Origin: an uncultured Eubacteriales bacterium
Lineage (GTDB): Bacteria > Bacillota > Clostridia > Christensenellales > Christensenellaceae
Reading direction: 5' to 3'
Assembly (NCBI GenBank): GCA_905193725.1
Contig: CAJJPW010000044.1
Span: forward strand, 1 to 11,719
DNA length: 11,719 nt
How positions within the stretch are numbered: the first letter of the stretch is position 1; the number at the start of each line of letters is the position of its first letter. Shown in pieces: positions 1 to 6,259 of this stretch. The notes under the pieces were generated by a model, which saw only the letters and a list, made by a program, of their open reading frames with translations, made no database searches and was not told where the DNA came from. The position numbers and the translations under genes are program-made.

Positions 1-527
1 CTGGCATTGTATTCCACCGGCAGGGGGATGAGCTGGAATAAAAAGACGACAAAGAAGAAAATAATGGCCACTTTGATCAGCGTCATCCACTGAAAAATCA
101 GCCCGATGAGAATGAGGGGAATGGCTAGCCGGGACCCAATGCTGGTGATTGGGGCCAAAAAGTTTCGAAACTTCATGGGGCCATACTGTTCGTGGGCCTG
201 TATGGCATGTCCTGTCTCATGGGCTGCCACAGCAATCGCCGCCACTGATGCACTTTGGTATACCCCGCTAGAGAGGCGGATCACCTTTTTTCGGGGGTCA
301 AAGTGATCGGTTAGCGTACCACCCGTCTGCTCTATCATCACATCGTCAATGCCTTGAGCTTGCAGTATTCTTCTCACCACTTCGCTGGCCGGTATCCCAT
401 TTTGCGACATTATCTTTGCGTATTTGCTGTAGTTAGCGGATATTTTGGACTGGGCGTAAATGGAAAATATCAGCACGGGAATGAGCAGGATCATCGTAGG
501 GTCAAAATATAGATAAGGGTAAAACAT
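1..527 (-). CDS. YugP-type membrane zinc metallopeptidase (3' end outside window)
   Basis: The reverse strand reads open from an ATG at 525-527 to the window edge, giving the first 175 residues of a protein whose family is usually about 225-230 residues. A hydrophobic N-terminal segment (about residues 8-22) is followed by a soluble part with the zinc-protease motif HETGH at residues 103-107, where the two His bind zinc and the Glu is catalytic. Two further hydrophobic stretches (about 128-137 and 143-168) end in LPVEYNA, close to the LPVEFDAS motif typical of the YugP/COG2738 family. It should sit in the cytoplasmic membrane; the physiological substrate of this family is not well defined. 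A Shine-Dalgarno-like GAAGG lies about 7 bases before the ATG. The unknown gene upstream is on the same strand 77 bp away, so the two may be co-transcribed. Confidence 0.9.
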   Translation of the reverse strand, partial: MFYPYLYFDPTMILLIPVLIFSIYAQSKISANYSKYAKIMSQNGIPASEVVRRILQAQGIDDVMIEQTGGTLTDHFDPRKKVIRLSSGVYQSASVAAIAVAAHETGHAIQAHEQYGPMKFRNFLAPITSIGSRLAIPLILIGLIFQWMTLIKVAIIFFFVVFLFQLIPLPVEYNA

Positions 528-604
528 GCACTTGCCTTCTTTCCATATCTAATTGTGCTTATTATTTACATAATAAACCAAAAACTCCCCCATTTCACAC
601 CTCT

Positions 605-1663
605 TTATTCCTGTTCTTTAATATTTACAATTTTGTAATCTTCATTCCTCTGTTCCATGTCAAACACAAACATCTTGGCCTCAAAAATATTGTTTTCCAG
701 CGGATACCGGAGGATCGCCCCACACTGCCCTGGCTGCTCGGCAAATAGGTAATTTGGCATGGGGCTGATAAAATTTCCAAAGAACTGCTCCATTTCCTCC
801 AAAGAAAACTGCAGTCCTTCATCCAAGAATTCCCTCATGTCCTCTTCTTGTCTGAGCTGAATGCTGGTAAAGAAACCACTCACTGCTTCCCACTGGCTCT
901 GGGGATTTTTATTGCCGATTTTTTGTATCTGCGTGCTCATGTGGCGCAGCGCCCCGCTCTCTTGATCAAATCTATATTTTGCCAGTTCACACCTTCCCAA
1001 TACATCGTCAAAATCCCGCGTGACGCCAATTCCCTCAGCATCAATTTCATAGGAGACACAGGCTCCCGCAAATTCCAACTGCAATTCCTGCCCCACTCGA
1101 ATGATCAGCAGCGTTCCATTGGCACCTGGGTGTTTGGCCAGTACCATGAGATAAAAGGCGTTTTGGATGCGTCTGACTTCCATACTGGCGTTTATGACCT
1201 CTTGTGGGAAGGTGTAGGCCAGCTCAATACGCCCCGAGCTTTTATTTTGCAGGGCAAAATTGAACGTCCGGTCAAAGTATATGGTGCCTATGTATATTCG
1301 ATTGAAAACGGTCAGTTCTTGACTTTGCAGCGAATAGGGCATTCTAGGTGGCTCCACAGCAATACTAGGGGGATGGAGAGTAATGTGGAAGAGATCTCGT
1401 GGGTAGATTTCCAGCTCCACTAGACCATCGTCATCAAATATTCCAAAGTTCTGCTGAGAAAAGGTCACTTGGCGGGAAAAGGGCAAAAAGTAGTGGCCTT
1501 CCCCGTTTTCCAAGGGGTCAAAGCTTACCACATTTGTCGTATCCAATAAGACGGGTACGCATAGAAAGGAAGGGCCCGTCTGTCCAATGGAGTTGCCGTT
1601 GATTTTTACGATTCCCGCCACTGGGCTGCTGATATATAATACTGGAACTTTTGCCACTTCCAC
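605..1663 (-). CDS. Unrecognised 352-residue protein with PEGA-like N-terminus
   Basis: I do not recognise this family. The start is GTG at 1661-1663, preceded by a G-rich ribosome-binding stretch (GGGGGGAAAAGT); no nearby ATG offers a better start. There is no signal peptide or membrane segment, so it is probably cytoplasmic. Residues about 10-45 (SSPVAGIVKINGNSIGQTG) resemble the pattern of PEGA beta-domains, which usually mediate surface or protein contacts. The centre (about 60-230) looks beta-rich. The last about 85 residues (from AVSGFFTSIQLRQEEDMREF) have the helix-then-strand pattern seen in NTF2-like folds; this is inference from pattern only. It is divergent from asnS with a 112-bp gap and lies 77 bp upstream of the peptidase gene. 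An open frame of 191 codons on the opposite strand (848-1423) is treated as a shadow. Confidence 0.75.
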   Translation of the reverse strand: MEVAKVPVLYISSPVAGIVKINGNSIGQTGPSFLCVPVLLDTTNVVSFDPLENGEGHYFLPFSRQVTFSQQNFGIFDDDGLVELEIYPRDLFHITLHPPSIAVEPPRMPYSLQSQELTVFNRIYIGTIYFDRTFNFALQNKSSGRIELAYTFPQEVINASMEVRRIQNAFYLMVLAKHPGANGTLLIIRVGQELQLEFAGACVSYEIDAEGIGVTRDFDDVLGRCELAKYRFDQESGALRHMSTQIQKIGNKNPQSQWEAVSGFFTSIQLRQEEDMREFLDEGLQFSLEEMEQFFGNFISPMPNYLFAEQPGQCGAILRYPLENNIFEAKMFVFDMEQRNEDYKIVNIKEQE

Positions 1664-1709
1664 ACTTTTCCCCCCAAAATGTCATTTTACTAGTTATTTC
1701 TATTCCAAA

Positions 1710-1737
1710 TTACCACTAAAAAGTACTATTCTATGGT
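1710..1737 (+). promoter_or_regulatory. Weak candidate promoter for asnS
   Basis: TTACCA (1710-1715) and TATGGT (1732-1737) are spaced by 16 bp, 38 bp before the asnS ATG. Both hexamers are poor matches to the sigma-A consensus, so this is only a best guess. No T-box leader fits in the 112-bp gap to the divergent gene, and the T-box TGGAACC core was not seen, so tRNA-responsive control of asnS as found in some Firmicutes is not supported here. Confidence 0.25.
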
Positions 1738-1775
1738 AAAATAAAGAGTAAAATACGAATAAGGCAGATGATACT

Positions 1776-3134
1776 ATGAAATTGACCATCCAAGAGCTTT
1801 ATAGCGATCCACAAACATACAAGGATCATCCTGTTTTTCTTGCAGGGTTTGTTCGGAGCGTGCGGGTATCTCGCTCCATTGCATTTATTGATATGGCCGA
1901 TGGCTCCAGCTTTGCACTTTTGCAAATTACCGTCAGCCAGGAATCCGGCCTGCTGGATATGGCGAAAAAGCTCACCATTGGCTCTTCTATCACCGCTTCG
2001 GGCGTTTTTCAGCAGATTGACGACACCCGGTTTGAGCTGTTTGCCCAGGAGTTACAACTGCTTCAACTGGCAGATCGGGATTTTCCCCTGCAAAAGAAGC
2101 GCCACTCCTTTGAATATCTCCGCACTATCGCCCACCTTCGCCCTCGCACTAACGCGTTTTACGCTGTATTCCGCATACGGAGCATCGTCTCCCTGGCCAT
2201 TCATGATTTTTTTGGCAAGCGGGGCTTTGTGTATGTGCACACGCCCATTATCACTACCAGCGACTGTGAGGGGGCTGGAGAAATGTTTCGGGTGACAACT
2301 CTGCCTCCAGATCAGAAAAATTTACAAGAGGACTTTTTTGGAAAGCCCGCCTACCTCACAGTCTCCGGTCAGCTCAGTGCTGAGACGCTGTGCATGGCCT
2401 TTCGCAACGTCTACACCTTTGGCCCCACCTTTCGGGCAGAAAATTCCAACACCAAACGCCATGCAGCGGAGTTTTGGATGGTAGAGCCGGAAATGGCTTT
2501 TTGCGATTTGGCAGGGGATATGGATGTAGCGCAGGATATGATCCGCCATATTATCCGATCTGTCTTTGAACAAGCGCCACAGGAGCTCCAATTTTTAGAC
2601 CAGTTTGTAGAGCCCGGTCTTCTTACCAAGCTGCAAAATGTGCTGGAAGGTGAGTTTGTGAGAATCCCCTATACAAAGGCCATCGAAATTTTAAAAGAGG
2701 CTCCCAATCCCTTTACTTATCCTGTCCGCTGGGAGGACGGTCTGCAAACCGAACACGAAAAATACCTCTGTGAGCAGGTGTTCCACGGCCCAGTGTTCGT
2801 AACAGATTATCCAAAGGACATCAAGGCCTTTTATATGCGGCAAAATGACGATGGAAAGACGGTAGCCGCAGTGGATCTGCTACTCCCTGGCGTGGGAGAG
2901 ATCATTGGCGGTTCCCAGAGAGAAGAGCGCTTAGATCTGCTCACGGCGCGCATCCAGCAGCTGGGAATGGACCCTGCCTCCTATGATTGGTATCTGGACC
3001 TACGCCGCTTTGGCAGTGTACCCCATTCTGGCTTTGGCTTAGGCCTGGAGCGCACGGTAATGTACCTAACAGGGATGCAAAACATTCGAGATGTAATCCC
3101 CTATCCTCGGACGGTGCACAACGCCCAATATTGA
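1776..3134 (+). CDS. asnS: Asparaginyl-tRNA synthetase (class II)
   Basis: This enzyme charges tRNA-Asn with asparagine in the cytoplasm using ATP. At 452 residues it is close to the usual length of about 460. Residues about 1-105 form the OB-fold anticodon-binding domain (for example FLAGFVRSVRVSRSIAFIDM). HLRPRTN at 120-126 opens the class II catalytic core. Motif 2 is at about 217-242, containing the AsnRS-type FRAENSNTKRHAAEFWMVEPE, whose Arg contacts ATP. Motif 3 is at about 419-431, GFGLGLERTVMYL, with the conserved Arg. The wording of motifs 2 and 3 fits AsnRS rather than AspRS or LysRS. The ATG follows a modest AAGGCAG ribosome-binding site. It stands alone: the gene to the left is divergent, and a terminator follows 120 bp after the stop. 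Confidence 0.96.
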   Translation: MKLTIQELYSDPQTYKDHPVFLAGFVRSVRVSRSIAFIDMADGSSFALLQITVSQESGLLDMAKKLTIGSSITASGVFQQIDDTRFELFAQELQLLQLADRDFPLQKKRHSFEYLRTIAHLRPRTNAFYAVFRIRSIVSLAIHDFFGKRGFVYVHTPIITTSDCEGAGEMFRVTTLPPDQKNLQEDFFGKPAYLTVSGQLSAETLCMAFRNVYTFGPTFRAENSNTKRHAAEFWMVEPEMAFCDLAGDMDVAQDMIRHIIRSVFEQAPQELQFLDQFVEPGLLTKLQNVLEGEFVRIPYTKAIEILKEAPNPFTYPVRWEDGLQTEHEKYLCEQVFHGPVFVTDYPKDIKAFYMRQNDDGKTVAAVDLLLPGVGEIIGGSQREERLDLLTARIQQLGMDPASYDWYLDLRRFGSVPHSGFGLGLERTVMYLTGMQNIRDVIPYPRTVHNAQY

Positions 3135-3254
3135 AACATTCACTCTCCCTAGCCAATGGAAATATTTTGTGGTTCTAATGCCACCTACTGTGCATATAAA
3201 TTACTATATACATATTTCACCAATGTGCAGAAAAGCGCCATTTCTCAGTTTACC

Positions 3255-3283
3255 AAAGCAGAGTGTTACTCTGCTTTTCCTTT
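3255..3283 (+). terminator. Intrinsic terminator after asnS
   Basis: A perfect 9-bp stem AAAGCAGAG / CTCTGCTTT (3255-3263 with 3269-3277) has a 5-nt TGTTA loop and is followed by a T-rich tail (TCCTTT). It lies 120 bp downstream of the asnS stop and separates it from the next plus-strand gene. The A-rich left arm would give a short T run on the other strand, but no minus-strand gene ends here. Confidence 0.7.
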
Positions 3284-3381
3284 GTGGATTTTTATGGTCT
3301 TATGGATAGAATACCACTGAGAGAATAAATCTTGAAAAATGTGCCAATAATAATAAAAACTAGAACTAGGGAGGAAGATTT

Positions 3382-4386
3382 ATGGCAGGTTTAAAATCGC
3401 CTTTGTTACCTGAGCAAAAAAGAAGCGATTTCAATATAAAAAGTGGCTGGTCACAGAGCGAGACGGAGCTTTTGCTGAGCGAAGTGCGCAAGGCGGAGAG
3501 TGAGGGCTCTCCCCTCAAAACCGTTTTTGACAAAGTGGCAATGATCACCGGCCGCAAGCCCAACAGCATCCGGAATTACTATTATATGAAAATTCGTCAA
3601 TCACAGGAGTTAGATATTAAAATATCCTCCTTTATTCCCTTTACTCAGCAGGAGGTAAAGGATCTGATGATTCACACCTTAACCCGTCAGTACGCCGGCA
3701 AGTCTGTCCGGAGTATTATGCTGGAAATGGCAGGAGGGGATAAAAAGAATATGCTACGGTACCAAAATAAATACCGCAGCACCATCAAAAACAGTCCGGA
3801 ATACGTCAATGCCATTATTGAGGAGCTCAAGGAGCAAAACATTCCCTGTTATAATCCCTATGAAAAGTCGGCACCGGAAAGCAATCTTTCCAAAAAATCT
3901 TCCGATGGGAAAAAAGATATCATCGGCATCATCTCGGATATTGCGGAGGATCTCAATTCCACTGGGCAAGACGCCAAGGTGCTTTTGCGCAGCATTGGTT
4001 CCTTGGCGAAGATCGCCTCTGACAAGGTGAAACTGGGCCTCAAAGATACGGACTACGAGCAGTTGAAAAAAAATTTAGAGCATTCCTACCAGAGTATCCG
4101 CGGTCTGGAATCCCAAATTGCCAACTACAAAATACAGATTAGCTCTCTTGCGCGGGAAAACAAACAGCTCTCCCAAAATTATGCAGAGTGTTCCTCCCAA
4201 CTCAGTTCTGTCAAAGAAATGACAGCACTACTGGAGGAGTATCTCAAAAAACTCGTGTATATCAATAAAGACTTTATCGAGCTCAACAGCATGAACAAGA
4301 TCTCTTTTTTGTCCAGCTATCTAGTTGAGCTGGAGAACACGGTATTTTCCATCGAAAAAAACCTGGCCCAACTGAAGTTTCTATAA
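3382..4386 (+). CDS. Tandem Myb/SANT-like DNA-binding protein with C-terminal coiled coil
   Basis: A probable DNA-binding regulator of 334 residues. Residues 22-75 form a Myb/SANT-like helical unit (GWSQSETELLLSEV ... TGRKPNSIRNYYYMKI) of the kind found in RsfA-type regulators of Firmicutes, where the last helix reads DNA. Residues about 86-141 (FIPFTQQEVKDLM ... MLRYQNKYRS) show the same spacing of hydrophobic and aromatic positions and look like a second, diverged unit. A low-complexity linker with Ser and Lys (about 165-185) leads to a long heptad-rich coiled coil (about 220-330), probably for dimerisation. The start ATG has a strong AGGGAGGAAG site 4 bases upstream. Its targets cannot be read from sequence. 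It converges on the TnpB-like gene, with a hairpin-rich gap between them. The gene is complete and ends in its own terminator. Confidence 0.85.
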   Translation: MAGLKSPLLPEQKRSDFNIKSGWSQSETELLLSEVRKAESEGSPLKTVFDKVAMITGRKPNSIRNYYYMKIRQSQELDIKISSFIPFTQQEVKDLMIHTLTRQYAGKSVRSIMLEMAGGDKKNMLRYQNKYRSTIKNSPEYVNAIIEELKEQNIPCYNPYEKSAPESNLSKKSSDGKKDIIGIISDIAEDLNSTGQDAKVLLRSIGSLAKIASDKVKLGLKDTDYEQLKKNLEHSYQSIRGLESQIANYKIQISSLARENKQLSQNYAECSSQLSSVKEMTALLEEYLKKLVYINKDFIELNSMNKISFLSSYLVELENTVFSIEKNLAQLKFL

Positions 4387-4421
4387 CCGTGGGGAATGAT
4401 CCCCCTCACTTTCGCATTTTT

Positions 4422-4460
4422 CCCCTGTTTCTTGCCATTTGGCATCCACAGGGGTTTTTT
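4422..4460 (+). terminator. Intrinsic terminator of the Myb-like gene
   Basis: The outer stem CCCCTGT / ACAGGGG (4422-4428 with 4448-4454) encloses an inner TGCC / GGCA hairpin and is followed directly by six T (4455-4460). It lies 36 bp after the stop codon of the Myb-like gene, in the right orientation. Confidence 0.8.
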
Positions 4461-4477
4461 ACTATCTCTTTTTATGG

Positions 4478-4504
4478 AAAAAGGCACTGATGGATCAGTG
4501 CCTT
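4478..4504 (-). terminator. Minus-strand terminator downstream of TnpB-like gene / RNA
   Basis: A perfect 10-bp inverted repeat AAGGCACTGA / TCAGTGCCTT (4481-4490 with 4495-4504) with a 4-nt loop. Read on the minus strand it is followed by a T run (complement of the A run at 4478-4482), so it terminates leftward transcription from the TnpB-like gene or from the structured RNA candidate. On the plus strand there is no T tail. Confidence 0.75.
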
Positions 4505-4615
4505 AGGTCAGATAGCTGCTCTTTTACGCGAAAATGCGCTCTGCTCGGCAGATGTTCCCCCAAAGCAGGGATGCCCCCTGCTCCAGTAGGCCGATGTGGC
4601 AGCAAATCACACCGG
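4478..4615 (-). ncRNA. Candidate structured RNA downstream of TnpB-like gene
   Basis: Read on the minus strand, this segment folds by eye into a chain of hairpins. CCGGTGTG pairs with CACATCGG (4608-4615 with 4591-4598; one G-U pair; loop ATTTGCTGC). AGCAGGG pairs with CCCTGCT (4576-4582 with 4564-4570). TCTGC pairs with GCAGA (4548-4552 with 4540-4544). A short GCGC/GCGT pair (4536-4539 with 4526-4529) follows, then the 10-bp terminator. GCTGC in the first loop (4599-4603) can also pair with GCAGC at 4515-4519, a possible pseudoknot. Its position just 3' of a TnpB-family gene on the same strand is where TnpB and TldR guide RNAs (omega-RNA) are encoded. I do not recognise a known Rfam family. 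It may instead be a structured 3' UTR or an unrelated small RNA. Confidence 0.4.
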
Positions 4616-4624
4616 AATTGGTAT

Positions 4625-4644
4625 AAAAAATGGCAGTTGCCATT
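4625..4644 (-). terminator. Small hairpin with T run after the TnpB-like stop
   Basis: On the minus strand AATGGC / GCCATT (4639-4644 with 4629-4634), loop AACT, is followed by a T run reaching 4625. It lies about 47 nt after the TnpB-like stop. It is a weak terminator by stem length. It could cut the mRNA before the structured RNA, or attenuate it; the same stretch (TTAAAC ... TATACC) could also act as a weak promoter for that RNA. Confidence 0.35.
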
Positions 4645-4690
4645 GTTTAACGAAATAGTTGGCGTATCAGGATCATAATATTATTCCCCA

Positions 4691-6244
4691 CTAATCCGCT
4701 TCCACTTGTACTTCTTTGCGCACATCGTTTATCTCCAAAAATCGCTTCAAATGGCTCAAATATTTTTTTTGCTCCCCCGTCTCGATCTGCTCTAAGGCGA
4801 TTTTTTCCCCTCTAAGCTGTTCTATTTTTTCCTCTAGATAGCAGTAGAACTGCTTTAAACAGTTTTCATCCTGCTTTCCCTCAAAGGAGAGGTGCAAAAT
4901 ATCATTGTAGATGCGCACACGATCTCCTATTTTTTCCACCTTAAACTTAATCTTCTTATTTTGATAAGTGAGCAGTCTGGTGGCTAAATTATAGCTGCCA
5001 TTTGGCTCTAATGCACTGCTATGCCCACAACGCACGCATAGAAACACCTGAGGCGTCAGCCTATTTCGGCTGGTATTTTTCCCGCATTTCGGGCAGGTAT
5101 AAAATACACCCCTAGGGCTCACCACCGTCGGTGCCTCCTGGCCTTTGAGCTCTAGCTTATAGCCCAGCATGCTGATCAATTTGTTGTACTTGCCAGTACT
5201 CATCTGAGGATACGCGTCCTCCACCCACAGATGGTCTCCTTTGCTGTTGAGCCGATAGGCAATCACATGGGCAGAGTATTTCTGTGCCAAATTCGCCAAT
5301 TGGTTGGCCAGTTGATGGAAGCTGTTTTTACTCTGCAAGTCGGCTGTGAGCCAACCGGTATCCAGTATGTTCTTCTTTTTATCGCAAATCGTATAGTGCA
5401 CACTGTGGTGCAAACTGCGTGTAACGCCCATAAAGTTGGTGGCTTTCTTTCCCTTTGGCGCCTTAACTTCTATGTTGACGTTTAAGTAATATCCATTTTT
5501 TCTCTTTTGCAGTCTAGCCGTCTTGAACATCTCTGGATTTTCCATGCCCTGACGCAACAGTTGTAACTGGTGTTTCCCAAAGGATAGGGGCACCACAAGA
5601 TATCTCTCATGCTTATTATCCGCCTCTAAATATCCTCCCTCTTTTGTCAAGTACTGGAGCTGGCTATTTTGCCTTAAAATATTGCCCCGCCGGTTTTTAT
5701 CCTTAACATTCATCAGATACATCTTGGCATAGAATCTGCCACTTGCCTGGTTGTACAGCAGACAATAATCCCGCACTGGACTATATCTCCCAAAAAACAG
5801 CGAGGTTTTCGCCTCGTATTTGTCAAACAACCTGCTAATTTGCCGAGGATCCAAGGACTCTTTCTCTACGAGATACGAAAATTCTTTTTGGAAGTCCTCA
5901 TCGTCCAAAGAGACCATGGGATATCTCACGTGCTTTTGCACCTTTTTTAACGAGAGATACGTGAGCAGCGTAATGGCATAATCCAGTTTGAGTGCATCTT
6001 TAAAAGGCTGAACACCAAATGCATTCAGCTCTTTTAAAAGCGCCTTATCCAAGCGGCTCACAATATATCGGGTGCTGCACGTATGCCCCTCCTTCATTTG
6101 CTGCTCAATTTCCCGGCACAGTGGCCTGGTATGACACAGCAGATATTGCAGGGCCTTGTTGTACCGCCCAATGGCATCGTCCAGTATCTGCCTTTTTATA
6201 TTGGTCGGACTTAAAATCTTTAATGCTAATGTGAGTGTAGCCAT
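4691..6244 (-). CDS. TnpB/Cas12-family protein lacking RuvC catalytic residues (TldR-like candidate)
   Basis: A 517-residue TnpB-like protein. The N-terminus (TLTLALKILSPTNIKRQI, then RYNKALQYLL) matches the usual TnpB opening strand and helix. GYYLNVNIEV (251-260) precedes the RuvC core. The zinc ribbon is intact: C384, C387, C403, C406, in YTCPKCG ... FLCVRCG. The three RuvC acids appear lost: the G-[IV]-D-x-G site reads GVTRS (T275); the E site in the V-x-E-D-L strand reads HVIAYRLN (Y330); the final D-x-N-G site reads EPNGSYN (E413). A tail of about 92 residues follows RuvC-III, longer than usual. TnpB is an RNA-guided nuclease of IS200/IS605 elements; nuclease-dead relatives (TldR) act as RNA-guided repressors. 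No tnpA is nearby. The start is 1 bp after the phosphatase stop with no clear Shine-Dalgarno, so translation is probably coupled. It is the last gene of the operon. Function as a repressor is inference. Confidence 0.85.
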   Translation of the reverse strand: MATLTLALKILSPTNIKRQILDDAIGRYNKALQYLLCHTRPLCREIEQQMKEGHTCSTRYIVSRLDKALLKELNAFGVQPFKDALKLDYAITLLTYLSLKKVQKHVRYPMVSLDDEDFQKEFSYLVEKESLDPRQISRLFDKYEAKTSLFFGRYSPVRDYCLLYNQASGRFYAKMYLMNVKDKNRRGNILRQNSQLQYLTKEGGYLEADNKHERYLVVPLSFGKHQLQLLRQGMENPEMFKTARLQKRKNGYYLNVNIEVKAPKGKKATNFMGVTRSLHHSVHYTICDKKKNILDTGWLTADLQSKNSFHQLANQLANLAQKYSAHVIAYRLNSKGDHLWVEDAYPQMSTGKYNKLISMLGYKLELKGQEAPTVVSPRGVFYTCPKCGKNTSRNRLTPQVFLCVRCGHSSALEPNGSYNLATRLLTYQNKKIKFKVEKIGDRVRIYNDILHLSFEGKQDENCLKQFYCYLEEKIEQLRGEKIALEQIETGEQKKYLSHLKRFLEINDVRKEVQVEAD

Positions 6245-6259
6245 ATCAATAGTATTCTA
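6241..6259 (-). repeat. 19-bp direct repeat, copy 1 (over TnpB-like start codon)
   Basis: The plus strand reads CCATATCAATAGTATTCTA. It covers the last codons and stop of the phosphatase gene and the ATG of the TnpB-like gene. The same sequence with one change (C to T) occurs at 9412-9430 in the leader of this operon. Confidence 0.6.

Larger units (their letters stand above)
4387..4690. other. Convergent intergenic region packed with hairpins
   Basis: This 304-bp gap between two convergent genes has no plausible protein gene. A 79-codon open frame (4439-4678) lacks a ribosome-binding site and runs through several hairpins. It holds, left to right: a GGGGA/TCCCC hairpin (4391-4404), a plus-strand terminator (4422-4460), a 10-bp minus-strand terminator (4478-4504), a series of minus-strand hairpins (4540-4615) and a small minus-strand hairpin with a T run (4625-4644). 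The 9-mer GTGGGGAAT at 4389-4397 recurs inverted at 4683-4691, bracketing nearly the whole gap. Confidence 0.6.

Noticed and set aside
559..576. AT-only inverted repeat TTATTA ... TAATAA between the peptidase and the 352-residue gene
   Set aside because: It is a low-complexity AT sequence, with no convincing promoter spacing or T tail. Chance is a sufficient explanation.
848..1423. Open frame of 191 codons on the plus strand
   Set aside because: It overlaps the 352-residue minus-strand gene, lacks a Shine-Dalgarno site, and no recognisable domain appears in it. The minus-strand frame is longer and better supported by its start region.
1664..1775. T-box riboswitch upstream of asnS
   Set aside because: The gap is only 112 bp, and neither the T-box core nor an antiterminator/terminator pair was seen.
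3282..3359. Promoter for the Myb-like gene (TTGTGG/TAGAAT, or TTGAAA/TAAAAA)
   Set aside because: One pairing has a 19-bp spacer with a poor -35. The other would start transcription right at the ribosome-binding site. Neither is good enough to annotate.
4691..6244. Active IS200/IS605 transposon
   Set aside because: There is no tnpA nearby, no convincing IS605 end hairpins at both sides, RuvC acids are missing, and the gene is packed into a signalling operon.
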